Source: Mannheimia pernigra (GTDB lineage: Bacteria; Pseudomonadota; Gammaproteobacteria; Enterobacterales; Pasteurellaceae). From it: a DNA stretch of 64,000 nt. How positions within the stretch are numbered: position 1 is the stretch's first letter; each line of letters begins with the position of its first letter. The notes beneath the pieces were generated by a model. The model saw nothing but the letters and a program-made list of their open reading frames with translations. It ran no database searches and had not been told where the DNA came from. Of the stretch, positions 8,792 through 17,121 are shown in pieces. Position numbers and translations under genes: made by a program. The stretch is taken from positions 682,001-746,000 of the forward strand of contig NZ_CP055305.1 in the NCBI RefSeq assembly GCF_013377995.1. The letters run 5' to 3'.

Positions 8792-10300
8792 TTATAGTAA
8801 ACCTGGCTGACCTAACGCTGGGTCTGTTGCACGAGCTGCAATGGCATCTTCAACCGTCATGCCTAATGCTTTAGCAACACCTTCGCCGTATGCTGGATCG
8901 CAAGCATAGCAGTTGCGGATATGGCGGTATTTGATGAAGTCTAATGCATCACCCATACCAGCTGCCGTATTGTTGAATAATGCTTGTTTTTGTTCATCAT
9001 TCATATTATTGAACAATACGCGTGGTTGGCTGAAATAGTCTGAATCATCTTCACGGAAATCCCAATGTGCTGCATCGCCGTTAATTTTGAGTGGTGGTTC
9101 AGCATATTGAGCTTGCTCTTGCCATTTGCCGAAGCTATTTGGTTCGTAATGGATGGTACTACCGTAGTTACCATCCACACGGCCTTGACCATCACGAGCA
9201 TTGCTATGCACTGGGCAACGTGGTGCGTTTACAGGGATTTGGTGGTGGTTTACACCTAAACGGTAACGTTGAGCGTCTGCATAGTTGAATAAACGAGCTT
9301 GTAACATACGGTCTGGAGATACGCTGATACCTGGAACTAAGTTGCTTGGTGCGAAAGCAGATTGCTCAACATCAGCAAAGAAGTTTTCAGGATTACGGTT
9401 TAATTCAAATTCACCTACTTCGATTAATGGATAATCAGATTTCGGCCATACTTTTGTCAAATCAAACGGGTGGTATGGTACTTTGCCTGCATCAGTTTCA
9501 GGCATAATTTGTACATACATTTTCCATTTCGGGAAATCACCACGTTCAATTGCATCATATAAATCACGCTGGTGGCTTTCACGATCGTTTGCAATGATTG
9601 CAGCGGCTTCTTCGTTTGTTAAGTTTTTGATACCTTGTTGTGTACGGAAATGGAATTTCACCCAGAAACGCTCATTTTCAGCATTGATAAAGCTATAAGT
9701 GTGTGAACCAAAACCGTGCATATGGCGGTAAGAAGCGGGAATACCACGCTCACTCATTACGATAGTCACTTGGTGGAATGCTTCAGGTAACAATGTCCAG
9801 AAATCCCAGTTGTTTGTTGCAGAACGCATATTGGTACGTGGGTCACGTTTAACTGCTTTGTTTAAATCTGGGAATTTACGTGGATCACGTAAGAAGAATA
9901 CGGGTGTGTTGTTACCCACCATATCCCAGTTACCTTCCTCGGTATAGAATTTTAATGCGAAACCACGAATATCACGCTCAGCATCTGCAGCACCACGCTC
10001 ACCCGCAACGGTGGTAAAACGTGCAAACATTTCAGTTTTTTTACCCACTTGACTGAAGATCGCCGCACGAGTGTATTTAGTGATATCGTTAGTAACAGTG
10101 AAAGTACCAAATGCACCAGAACCTTTAGCGTGCATACGACGCTCAGGAATAACTTCACGTACGAAGTTAGCTAATTTTTCGTGTAACCATAAATCTTGAG
10201 ATAATAATGGACCACGTGGGCCTGCAGTTAAGCTGTTTTGGTTATCAACAACAGGTGCACCGTTGTTTCTTGTTAAGTGTATAACAGGACATTTTGACAT
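8792..10300 (-). CDS. katA: Monofunctional heme catalase
   Basis: 502-aa clade-3 (small-subunit) heme catalase, disproportionating hydrogen peroxide in the cytoplasm; orthologous to HktE/KatA of other Pasteurellaceae. The distal histidine motif RRMHAKGSGAFGTF is near residue 55, the distal Asn region MVGNNTPVFF near residue 125, and the heme-ligating tyrosine motif RLFNYADAQRYRLG near residue 340. The frame opens 12 codons earlier, but ATG 10300 is preceded by GAGGATT and gives MSKCPVIHLTRNNGAPV. Likely OxyR half-sites lie upstream. C-terminal residues APGQPG-like (TDPALGQPGLL) are intact. Confidence 0.95.
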   Translation of the reverse strand: MSKCPVIHLTRNNGAPVVDNQNSLTAGPRGPLLSQDLWLHEKLANFVREVIPERRMHAKGSGAFGTFTVTNDITKYTRAAIFSQVGKKTEMFARFTTVAGERGAADAERDIRGFALKFYTEEGNWDMVGNNTPVFFLRDPRKFPDLNKAVKRDPRTNMRSATNNWDFWTLLPEAFHQVTIVMSERGIPASYRHMHGFGSHTYSFINAENERFWVKFHFRTQQGIKNLTNEEAAAIIANDRESHQRDLYDAIERGDFPKWKMYVQIMPETDAGKVPYHPFDLTKVWPKSDYPLIEVGEFELNRNPENFFADVEQSAFAPSNLVPGISVSPDRMLQARLFNYADAQRYRLGVNHHQIPVNAPRCPVHSNARDGQGRVDGNYGSTIHYEPNSFGKWQEQAQYAEPPLKINGDAAHWDFREDDSDYFSQPRVLFNNMNDEQKQALFNNTAAGMGDALDFIKYRHIRNCYACDPAYGEGVAKALGMTVEDAIAARATDPALGQPGLL

Positions 10301-10376
10301 AATAGAATCCTCATAAAAAGTAAGATAGGTAATCAATTCGAGTATTGATTATAGAGATCAGGCTTTTTTTCGCAAT

Positions 10377-10402
10377 CTATTAATTTGATAATTTATGACT
10401 AT
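10377..10402 (-). promoter_or_regulatory. Possible partial OxyR site before katA
   Basis: On the plus strand CTAT (10377-10380), ATAA (10388-10391) and CTAT (10399-10402) are each separated by exactly 7 bases, so three of the four OxyR quartets are present with one mismatch. The fourth quartet is absent and the internal T/A positions are only partly kept. Position, 77-102 bases before the katA start, is plausible. Weaker than the dps site. Confidence 0.4.
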
Positions 10403-10499
10403 TAAAATTTGCTGTTTAATAGCTGATTATAATTGTCAACTATTTATAGGTGTGATACAAGCGGCTGATTTTAGTAAATTTTTTGCAAATGTATAAAGA

Positions 10500-10532
10500 A
10501 AAAAGTACCTATCTGAGACAGGTACTTTTTAA
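10500..10532 (-). terminator. Terminator of dnaJ
   Basis: AAAAAGTACCT (10500-10510) pairs with AGGTACTTTTT (10520-10530). On the minus strand it follows the dnaJ stop by about 20 bases and ends in a T-run. Confidence 0.85.
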
Positions 10533-10549
10533 TCAATAAGATGGTGGAT

Positions 10550-11689
10550 TTATTTCCCTAAATTATCAAAAAATTTCTTCACGCCATCAAAAAAGCCTTC
10601 GTGTTTTGGGCGGTGTTGTGCTTTACCCTCTAAACTTTCCTCAAATTGACGTAATAGTGCTTTTTGTTCTTCGCTTAAATTAATTGGTGTTTCAACAACT
10701 ACTTTGCAAATTAAGTCGCCAGTATAGCCTCCACGTGCACTTGCCACGCCTTTACCACGAACTCGGAATAGTTTACCCGTCTGGGTTTCAGCTGGGATTT
10801 TTAATTTGAGTTTGCCATCTAAAGTAGGTACTTCAATTTCGCCACCTAATGCTGCAAGCGTAAAGCTGATTGGCACTTCACAATATAAATTTGAGCCATC
10901 ACGTTCAAAAATATCGTGTTCTTTAACGTGAATAACAACGTATAAATCGCCTGCTGGTGCCCCATTTTCACCCGCTGCTCCTTCGCCTGATAAACGAAGT
11001 TGGTTACCAGTGTCCACTCCTGCTGGAATGGTAACTGACAGATTTTTCGCTTTTTGTACACGACCATCGCCGTGGCAAGAACGACAAGGTTTTTCAATGC
11101 GTTTCCCTGTGCCGTGACAGCTTGGGCAAACCGCTTCGGTCACAAAGAAACCTTGCTGACGGCGAACACGCCCTGTGCCGTGGCAGTGGGAACAGGTTTC
11201 CACTTTACTACCTGCTTCTGCCCCTGAGCCGTGGCAAGTATCGCATTCAGCCAAGGTTTGAATGCGAATATCTTTTTTACAGCCTTTCACCGCTTCTTCT
11301 AACGTGATTTCGATGTCGTAACGTAAATCATCGCCACGCACTACACGTTGGCGACGACCACCACCTCCGAAGCCCCCACCAAACATTTCACTGAAAATAT
11401 CTTCAAAGCCGCCGAAGCCACCGCCGCTAAAGCCACCGAATCCGCCCGAGCCGCTACCGCCTTGCTCAAAAGCGGCGTGACCATATTGGTCGTACATCGC
11501 TTTTTTCTCTTGGTCTGTTAAGACCTCATAGGCTTCGGTAATCTCTTTAAATTTCTCTTCCGAATCTTTGCTGCCTTGGTTCTTGTCTGGGTGATGCTTT
11601 GCCGCCAAACGTTTATAGGCTCGTTTGATCTCTTTCTCATCTGCCCCTTTCGACAAGCCAAGGACTTCGTAATAATCTCTTTTTGCCAT
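10550..11689 (-). CDS. dnaJ: Co-chaperone DnaJ (Hsp40)
   Basis: 379-aa type I J-protein that delivers substrates to DnaK and triggers its ATPase. The J domain (residues 1-70) carries the HPD motif in AKHHPDKN. A Gly/Phe-rich linker follows (about 75-115), then four CxxCxGxG zinc-finger repeats (CDTCHGSG, CSHCHGTG, CPSCHGTG, CRSCHGDG, about 145-205) and the C-terminal client domains. ATG 11689 gives the usual MAKRDYYEVLG start, so the 7 upstream codons of the open frame are not used. Unusually, dnaJ is separated from dnaK by about 1.4 kb carrying three unrelated genes. Confidence 0.97.
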   Translation of the reverse strand: MAKRDYYEVLGLSKGADEKEIKRAYKRLAAKHHPDKNQGSKDSEEKFKEITEAYEVLTDQEKKAMYDQYGHAAFEQGGSGSGGFGGFSGGGFGGFEDIFSEMFGGGFGGGGRRQRVVRGDDLRYDIEITLEEAVKGCKKDIRIQTLAECDTCHGSGAEAGSKVETCSHCHGTGRVRRQQGFFVTEAVCPSCHGTGKRIEKPCRSCHGDGRVQKAKNLSVTIPAGVDTGNQLRLSGEGAAGENGAPAGDLYVVIHVKEHDIFERDGSNLYCEVPISFTLAALGGEIEVPTLDGKLKLKIPAETQTGKLFRVRGKGVASARGGYTGDLICKVVVETPINLSEEQKALLRQFEESLEGKAQHRPKHEGFFDGVKKFFDNLGK

Positions 11690-11741
11690 AGTTTTTCCGT
11701 ATTTTTGCAAAATTTTTATAAAAAATGACCGCTTGTTTTAC

Positions 11742-11765
11742 TCCCCTCTTTTCTAAAGAGGGGGA
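11742..11765 (-). terminator. GC-rich hairpin between the 100-aa gene and dnaJ
   Basis: CCCCTCTTT (11743-11751) pairs with AAAGAGGGG (11755-11763). On the minus strand the hairpin follows the 11783-12085 gene but the tail lacks a T-run, so termination is only possible. A USS (ACCGCTTGT) lies between it and dnaJ. Confidence 0.4.
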
Positions 11766-11782
11766 TCAGATCTCTAGTTATA

Positions 11783-12085
11783 TTAACAATGCGGATTCAC
11801 CGCAATATAAATTTCGACTTTGCCGCCAGGTAAATGCTTTTCAAAATCCACCGTGTAGGCTCGTTTTAACAAGCCTTGCTTGGAACGGTTTTCAATGCTT
11901 TCCCAAGTTTCTGAAAGCAGAGCTTCTGTGGTGGGAATTTTTTCAAACCAGATAAAATCTTCCATCAAAATCGGCTCATTGCCGTTTTCGGTTTCCGTTG
12001 CAATCACCGTTTGGTTCGTTTTGTGATTGTAGATTTTATAGAACGGAATTTGCACTTTTTCAGTTGTAGTGTAAAGTTTGAGCAT
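11783..12085 (-). CDS. Hypothetical protein downstream of vapD-like gene
   Basis: 100-aa protein that I do not recognise. It has no signal peptide or membrane segment, is mixed alpha/beta in composition, and ends in a cysteine (VNPHC). ATG 12085 is preferred over the ATG three codons upstream because AAGGAA (12095-12100) is 9 bases before it. It begins 31 bases after the VapD-like gene, with a USS in the gap, and the two are probably co-transcribed. By position it could be the antitoxin or accessory partner of the VapD-like nuclease; this is inference from context only, as it shows no similarity I can see to VapX. Confidence 0.6.
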   Translation of the reverse strand: MLKLYTTTEKVQIPFYKIYNHKTNQTVIATETENGNEPILMEDFIWFEKIPTTEALLSETWESIENRSKQGLLKRAYTVDFEKHLPGGKVEIYIAVNPHC

Positions 12086-12116
12086 TTGCAACATTTCCTT
12101 AAAATTTGACCGCTTG

Positions 12117-12542
12117 TTAAGATTGATTTTCTAAACTAAACCGCTGTTTTTTCAGAATTTCATCTATTTGAATACGACTTAAGCCGCTATCAACTAATGT
12201 TTGTTCTAAAACCTGCAACTGTTTTTCAAATTTTTCACGAGCTTTATGTACGTTGTAAGCGATAAAATCTGCGTTCAAGTCACTTTCAATCCGATAAAAT
12301 TTGATATTCGAGACACAAGGGTAAAACCACTTAAATTTTGCGGTAAGCTCTTGAATTGCAATCGTGCCGTGCGCTTCGCTTACCCCTTCATTTCCTAAGT
12401 AAACGCTTCCTTGCAAATTTTCAAAGCCGTGCTGCTTCAATACATTATGAATATCGTAATAAGCGTTGTTAAACGTATTGCCGTGATAGTGTTCTTTTAG
12501 ACAGTTGGTGTCCATATCGAAAGTAATGAGGTATCTGCTCAT
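12117..12542 (-). CDS. VapD-family endoribonuclease (toxin-like), C-terminally extended
   Basis: 141-aa protein whose first 95 residues match the virulence-associated protein D family: FDMDTNCLKEHY near residues 8-19, NNAYYDIHNVLKQHGF at 25-40 and QGSVYLG at 44-50. VapD proteins share the Cas2-like ferredoxin fold and several are endoribonucleases; the equivalent Asp (about residue 9) and Ser (about 46) that matter in characterised members are present. Typical VapD is about 90-95 aa; here a basic, probably helical tail of about 45 residues follows (97-141). It lies between dnaK and dnaJ, with a membrane-protein gene before and an unknown 100-aa gene after it. Function as a toxin is inferred. 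Confidence 0.72.
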   Translation of the reverse strand: MSRYLITFDMDTNCLKEHYHGNTFNNAYYDIHNVLKQHGFENLQGSVYLGNEGVSEAHGTIAIQELTAKFKWFYPCVSNIKFYRIESDLNADFIAYNVHKAREKFEKQLQVLEQTLVDSGLSRIQIDEILKKQRFSLENQS

Positions 12543-12560
12543 TTTAGGAATCTAGCTCCT

Positions 12561-13088
12561 CTAAGAAGTTGCACTTAATTTTACAGTGAAATATAACAAT
12601 AAAAGGACTCCATAAAAAACACCATATTTTTTCTGAACATTATCATTGGTTGATTCATCAATATCCTTTCCCCAAAAAGAAAGAAAATAAGTAAAACATG
12701 AATACACAAATGCAAGAAAAATGATTAATTTTGATAGTCTCCAATATTCTTTTAGTTCTGTAGTATCATCGATTAAATATGATTTCAATTCATAAGATAA
12801 TAATGGAACTATGAAGATAGCTAAAAAACCAAAAATATGCCAACTTCTTCTTAAGAAAGAAAAAATAGATATATTTACAGCCAATTTATCCTGAATAAGT
12901 TTTATCTCATTTACTTTTAAATTTTGTAGCATTAATGAAGATAGAGTGATTATAGTGATAATAGACTCAATAGAAAATATAGTATTTTTTCTTGTTTCTT
13001 CAACGATAAATATCATCCCACACCAACTAGCACAAGTTATTGTGTACAATAATATTTCTATAATGAGTTTAATGAATATATTTTTCAT
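12561..13088 (-). CDS. Hypothetical membrane protein
   Basis: 175-aa AT-rich membrane protein, not recognised. Hydrophobic segments occur at about residues 5-25, 35-55, 80-100 and 125-145, with a final one near the C terminus, suggesting four or five transmembrane helices. The frame extends seven codons further (to 13109), but that ATG sits inside the hairpin of the dnaK terminator, so ATG 13088 is preferred; no clear ribosome-binding site is seen for either. It is the first gene of the three-gene insert between dnaK and dnaJ. Its base composition is visibly more AT-rich than dnaK or dnaJ, which suggests acquisition. Confidence 0.6.
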   Translation of the reverse strand: MKNIFIKLIIEILLYTITCASWCGMIFIVEETRKNTIFSIESIITIITLSSLMLQNLKVNEIKLIQDKLAVNISIFSFLRRSWHIFGFLAIFIVPLLSYELKSYLIDDTTELKEYWRLSKLIIFLAFVYSCFTYFLSFWGKDIDESTNDNVQKKYGVFYGVLLLLYFTVKLSATS

Positions 13089-13089
13089 A

Positions 13090-13120
13090 TTATAAAAGGG
13101 GCGAAACATTTTTCGCCCCT
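13090..13120 (-). terminator. Terminator of dnaK
   Basis: AGGGGCGAAA (13097-13106) pairs with TTTCGCCCCT (13111-13120). On the minus strand it follows the dnaK stop and is followed by TTTTATAAT. It implies that dnaJ transcription from the dnaK promoter would have to read through this hairpin. Confidence 0.75.
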
Positions 13121-13137
13121 ACGGTTATGGTGGAAGA

Positions 13138-15036
13138 TTATTTATTGTCTTTCACTTCTTCAAATTCCGCATCAACCACACCGTCATCTTTTGGAGCTTG
13201 TTGTGGTTGCTCGCCAGCTTGGGCTTTTGCTTGAGCGGCTTGCATTAGCGGTTCTGAGGCTTTGATTAATGCTTCGATTTTTGCTTCGATCTCCGCTTTG
13301 TCTTCGCCTTTTGCAGCGGTTTCTAATTCTGCAATGGCTGCGTCGATTTTCGCTTTGTCGTCTGCATTTAACGCATCGCCTGCTTCAGTAATTTGCTTAC
13401 GGGTTGCGTGAGCAATACCATCTGCTTGGTTGCGGGTTTGAACTAACTCTTCAAATTTTTTGTCTGCTTCAGCGTTCGCTTCCGCATCACGCACCATTTG
13501 TTCTACTTCTTCATCGCTTAAGCCTGAAGATGCTTGGATTTTGATTTGTTGTTCTTTGCCAGTGTTTTTGTCTTTCGCAGACACGTTGATGATACCGTTC
13601 GCGTCAATATCGAAAGTGACTTCAATTTGTGGCATACCGCGTGGAGCTGGGTTGATGCCTTCAAGATTGAATTGACCTAACGATTTGTTATCCGCTGCAC
13701 GTTTACGCTCACCTTGTAACACGTGGATGGTTACCGCAGCTTGGTTGTCTTCCGCTGTTGAGAACACTTGCGATTTTTTGGTTGGAATCGTGGTGTTTTT
13801 CTCAATTAAGGTCGTCATCACGCCGCCCATTGTTTCGATACCCAATGAAAGTGGGGTTACGTCTAATAACAATACGTCTGTTACCGAGCCGCTTAATACG
13901 CCACCTTGCACTGCTGCACCGATTGCTACCGCTTCGTCTGGGTTCACGTCTTTGCGTGGTTCTTTGCCGAAGAAGTCTGCCACTTTTTTCTGTACTAATG
14001 GCATACGGGTTTGACCGCCCACTAAGATTACATCGTTGATGTCGCTAACTGATAAACCAGCGTCAGATAAAGCCGTTTTTAATGGCTCTAATGAACGGTT
14101 TACTAAATCTTCAACTAAAGATTCTAATTTCGCACGAGTCACTTTGATGTTTAAGTGTTTCGGACCACTTGCATCTGCTGTGATGTACGGAAGATTTACT
14201 TCAGTTTCTTGTGCCGAAGAAAGCTCAATTTTCGCTTTTTCCGCTGCTTCTTTCACACGTTGCATTGCCATTGGATCGTTGCGTAAATCAACGGCTTGTT
14301 CTTTTTTGAATTCTTCTACTAGGTAGTTAATGACTCGGTTGTCGAAGTCTTCACCACCTAAGTGGGTGTCACCATTGGTTGCACGCACTTCAAAGGTTTG
14401 CTCGCCGTCAAAGTTGTCGATTTCGATAATTGAAATATCGAATGTACCACCACCTAAGTCGTAAACGGCGATAGTTTGGTTCTCTTTCTTAGAATCTAAA
14501 CCGTAGGCAAGTGCCGCCGCTGTTGGTTCGTTGATGATACGTTTTACATCTAAACCTGCAATACGACCCGCATCTTTAGTGGCTTGGCGTTGTGCATCGT
14601 TAAAGTATGCAGGAACCGTGATGACGGCTTCAGTTACTGGTTCGCCTAAGAAATCTTCCGCTGTTTTCTTCATTTTTTTCAAGATTTCTGCAGAGATTTG
14701 TGGCGGTGCTAATTTTTCGCCTTTTACGCTTACCCACGCATCGCCGTTGTCTGCTTTGCTGATTTCAAACGGCATAATTTCGATATCACGTTGCACTTCT
14801 GCATCAGTAAAACGACGACCAATTAAACGTTTTATAGCGAATAATGTATTTTTTGGGTTAGTGATCGCCTGACGTTTTGCTGGCTGACCGACTAAAGTTT
14901 CTTTATCTGTATAAGCAATAATTGATGGGGTTGTGCGAGCACCTTCTGCGTTTTCAATTACACGAGGTTTGTCGCCGTCCATTACCGCTACACAAGAGTT
15001 TGTTGTACCTAAGTCAATACCAATGATTTTACCCAT
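13138..15036 (-). CDS. dnaK: Molecular chaperone DnaK (Hsp70)
   Basis: 632-aa Hsp70 chaperone. The nucleotide-binding domain has IGIDLGTTNSCVAV at residues 4-17, the phosphate-2 loop VYDLGGGTFDISIIE near 195 and VGGQTRMP near 342. The interdomain linker is DVLLLDVTPLSLGIE near 390, followed by the substrate-binding domain and a Gln/Ala-rich lid that ends in DAEFEEVKDNK, the conserved EEVxD-type tail. A sigma-32 type promoter lies upstream and a terminator directly after, separating dnaK from the VapD insert and dnaJ. Confidence 0.98.
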   Translation of the reverse strand: MGKIIGIDLGTTNSCVAVMDGDKPRVIENAEGARTTPSIIAYTDKETLVGQPAKRQAITNPKNTLFAIKRLIGRRFTDAEVQRDIEIMPFEISKADNGDAWVSVKGEKLAPPQISAEILKKMKKTAEDFLGEPVTEAVITVPAYFNDAQRQATKDAGRIAGLDVKRIINEPTAAALAYGLDSKKENQTIAVYDLGGGTFDISIIEIDNFDGEQTFEVRATNGDTHLGGEDFDNRVINYLVEEFKKEQAVDLRNDPMAMQRVKEAAEKAKIELSSAQETEVNLPYITADASGPKHLNIKVTRAKLESLVEDLVNRSLEPLKTALSDAGLSVSDINDVILVGGQTRMPLVQKKVADFFGKEPRKDVNPDEAVAIGAAVQGGVLSGSVTDVLLLDVTPLSLGIETMGGVMTTLIEKNTTIPTKKSQVFSTAEDNQAAVTIHVLQGERKRAADNKSLGQFNLEGINPAPRGMPQIEVTFDIDANGIINVSAKDKNTGKEQQIKIQASSGLSDEEVEQMVRDAEANAEADKKFEELVQTRNQADGIAHATRKQITEAGDALNADDKAKIDAAIAELETAAKGEDKAEIEAKIEALIKASEPLMQAAQAKAQAGEQPQQAPKDDGVVDAEFEEVKDNK

Positions 15037-15072
15037 ATTTGATTCCTCTAGTTATAAATTCAGTTTTAAATA

Positions 15073-15094
15073 AACGGGATTTTGCTTTCCCGTT
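15073..15094 (-). other. Hairpin in the dnaK 5' leader
   Basis: AACGGGA (15073-15079) and TCCCGTT (15088-15094) form a 7-bp stem in the presumed untranslated leader between the sigma-32 promoter and the dnaK start. A stabilising or regulatory role is possible; nothing more can be seen. Confidence 0.4.
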
Positions 15095-15107
15095 CAGACG
15101 AAACCAT

Positions 15108-15135
15108 AAATAGGGGCAAAATTTAAAGCTTCAAG
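15108..15135 (-). promoter_or_regulatory. Sigma-32 heat-shock promoter of dnaK
   Basis: Read on the minus strand, CTTGAAG (15135-15129) and CCCCTATTT (15116-15108) are separated by 12 bases. This matches the sigma-32 consensus CTTGAAA-N11-16-CCCCATnT with one or two mismatches. It lies about 70-100 bases before the dnaK start. Confidence 0.85.
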
Positions 15136-15267
15136 AGCAAAATAAAAAAAATTGCAAATTTTTCGAAAAAAGTGACCGCTTGTAGATGAATAAAATACAG
15201 TAAATAGATTTACAAACGGTTCTTCAAAACGCTATTATTCAACAAACTATCTATAGTAGGAAATAAG

Positions 15268-15606
15268 ATGAAACTCATTACAACCATTATTCAACCTTCA
15301 AGATTAGACCAAGTGCGAGATGCACTTTTAGAAATGGGCGTGCAAGGTATGACGATTACCGAAGTGAAAGGTTTTGGGCGGCAATATGGGCACAGTGAGG
15401 AAGAGCTTACACAAATCAAAGGGATTGATTTTCGCCCGAAAGTAAAGATTGAAATATTGGTTTCAAATTATCAAACCGATGCGGTTATTGATGCCATTTT
15501 AAGTGCATCTTACTCAGGGCAGGTAGGCGATGGAAAAATTTATGTTGCCAATATTGAGCAGGTGATTCGCACGCGTACGGGTGAAACAGACGATGAAGCA
15601 CTTTAA
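15268..15606 (+). CDS. glnB: PII-type signal protein lacking the uridylylated tyrosine
   Basis: 112-aa PII protein, a trimeric sensor of ATP/ADP and 2-oxoglutarate. Family hallmarks are intact: TEVKGFGRQYGH (31-42), KVKIEILV (58-65), the B-loop GQVGDGKIYV and the C-terminal RIRTGE-like IRTRTGETDDEAL. The T-loop, however, reads SEEELTQIKGIDFRPK from residue 43. It has the same length as GlnB/GlnK but Tyr46 is Glu and the uridylylation site Tyr51 is Lys. GlnD-dependent modification at Tyr51 is therefore impossible in this protein. Gln39 and Lys58, used for ligand binding, remain. AGGAAA precedes the ATG. It stands alone, so it may be a GlnB replacement or a divergent PII-like paralog. Confidence 0.8.
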   Translation: MKLITTIIQPSRLDQVRDALLEMGVQGMTITEVKGFGRQYGHSEEELTQIKGIDFRPKVKIEILVSNYQTDAVIDAILSASYSGQVGDGKIYVANIEQVIRTRTGETDDEAL

Positions 15607-15641
15607 ATGGAAACAAGACTTTTAGCTTAATGGTGGAGGTA

Positions 15642-15680
15642 ATTAAAACCAGCTAGTAAATTACTCGCTGGTTTTAATAT
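15642..15680. terminator. Bidirectional terminator between glnB and panF
   Basis: ATTAAAACCAGC (15642-15653) pairs with GCTGGTTTTAAT (15667-15678); the 13-base centre is itself partly palindromic. Both strands carry T-rich tails, suiting the two convergent genes. Confidence 0.75.
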
Positions 15681-15687
15681 TAATGGC

Positions 15688-17121
15688 TTATTTAATTAGG
15701 TTTCTAGCCCCAAATTGATTGCCGATAATAAAGGCAATTAACCCAATTATGAGAGAGGGAACTATGGCGTGGAAGTTGAAAATTGAGAATTTAAATATCG
15801 TCATTAAAACATAGCTGCTTAGCCCCGCTAATATCGAGAAAATTGCCCCTGTGGCATTGGCTTTTTTCCAGTAGAGCCCAAGTATAATTACCCAGAGAAA
15901 TGTTGCTTCTAAGCCGCCTAAAGAGAGTAGGTTTAGCCAAATTAACATATCAGGCGGATTCATTGCCGCAAACACTAAAAACACGGTGAATGTGAGTGTC
16001 GTAATGGTGGAGAATAATTTGATTTTTTTTTCGTTGTTGATGGCATTGGGTTTAACGGCTAAATAAAGATCTTTAATTAACGTTGAGGAAGATTGAATCA
16101 ACATAGAATCAATAGATGACATAATGGCAGCCATTGGGGCAGCTAAGAAAATACCCGCCACAACAGGTGGAAGCACTTGAACCATTAACGTTGGGATCAC
16201 TTGATCGGGTACTTTAAGATCAGGCACAATCGCTCTGCCTAATACGCCTGAAAGGTGCATACCCAACATTAAAATAGCTATCATAATCGTACCAATAATC
16301 ATTGCTTGATGTAATGCTTGGCTATTTTTATATGCCATACTTCTCACTGCAATATGCGGTAAACCTATTAAGCCAAAACAGACCAAAACCCAAAATGATG
16401 TCATAAACGTGAAATCCAGTGGGCGTTCATCAATACCGTAGGGGCTGGTTAGCTGCGGGTTAATCGCTTCAAGCGTATTCATTGCATTTTCTACGCCGCC
16501 TGCGGCATACACAATACCACCAAACAAAATGGTGGTACCAACTATCATCACTAAGCCTTGAATAGTATCGGTGAGCACAACTGCTCTAAACCCACCAATA
16601 AACGTATAAAGCCCTACAGTAGCTGCAAAAACAATTACGGCCATTTGGTAAGGAATGCCGAGTGTCGTTTCAAGCAGGCGTCCTGCCCCAATAAATTGCA
16701 CCGCCATCATAGCAAAAAATGAGAGCAACAAGGCGAAACTGGCAAGCCATACAACAACTTTATTTTGATAGCGGGCAAGCAACATATCATTAATGGTTAC
16801 GCTATTATGTTTACGGGCGAGCAAGGCAAATTTTTTGCCTAATGCACCTAAAGAAAGTAACACCGCAGGTACTTGAATCATTGCAAGTAAAACCCAGCCT
16901 AAGCCATATTTATAAGCCGCACCTGGTCCGCCGATAAACGAACTTGCTCCCACATAGGTTGCAGCGGTTGTCATAGCCAGAACAAAGCCTGACATTGAAC
17001 GTCCGCCGATATAATATTCTGATATAAAACTGCCACCTTGACGTTTTCGATACGCGTAGAAAGCGACACCAAATACGAAAAAGAGATAGGCAAGGAGGGG
17101 CAAGATCATTTCATTATTCAT
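15688..17121 (-). CDS. panF: Sodium/pantothenate symporter PanF
   Basis: 477-aa member of the sodium:solute symporter (SSS) family that imports pantothenate, the coenzyme A precursor, with Na+. Thirteen hydrophobic segments are expected. Segments typical of PanF include YYIGGRSMSGFVLAMTTAATYVGASSFIGGPGAAYKYG written here in part (YIGGRSMSGFVLAM, residues 37-50) and FIGGFRAVVLTDTIQG near residue 175. Its first four bases overlap the yhdT stop (ATGA), the conserved yhdT-panF pair of gammaproteobacteria, so the two are co-translated. Confidence 0.93.
   Translation of the reverse strand: MNNEMILPLLAYLFFVFGVAFYAYRKRQGGSFISEYYIGGRSMSGFVLAMTTAATYVGASSFIGGPGAAYKYGLGWVLLAMIQVPAVLLSLGALGKKFALLARKHNSVTINDMLLARYQNKVVVWLASFALLLSFFAMMAVQFIGAGRLLETTLGIPYQMAVIVFAATVGLYTFIGGFRAVVLTDTIQGLVMIVGTTILFGGIVYAAGGVENAMNTLEAINPQLTSPYGIDERPLDFTFMTSFWVLVCFGLIGLPHIAVRSMAYKNSQALHQAMIIGTIMIAILMLGMHLSGVLGRAIVPDLKVPDQVIPTLMVQVLPPVVAGIFLAAPMAAIMSSIDSMLIQSSSTLIKDLYLAVKPNAINNEKKIKLFSTITTLTFTVFLVFAAMNPPDMLIWLNLLSLGGLEATFLWVIILGLYWKKANATGAIFSILAGLSSYVLMTIFKFSIFNFHAIVPSLIIGLIAFIIGNQFGARNLIK

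Noticed and set aside
12561..13109. Longer start of the membrane protein at 13109
   Set aside because: That ATG lies within the dnaK terminator hairpin and has no ribosome-binding site; ATG 13088 is kept, with moderate confidence.
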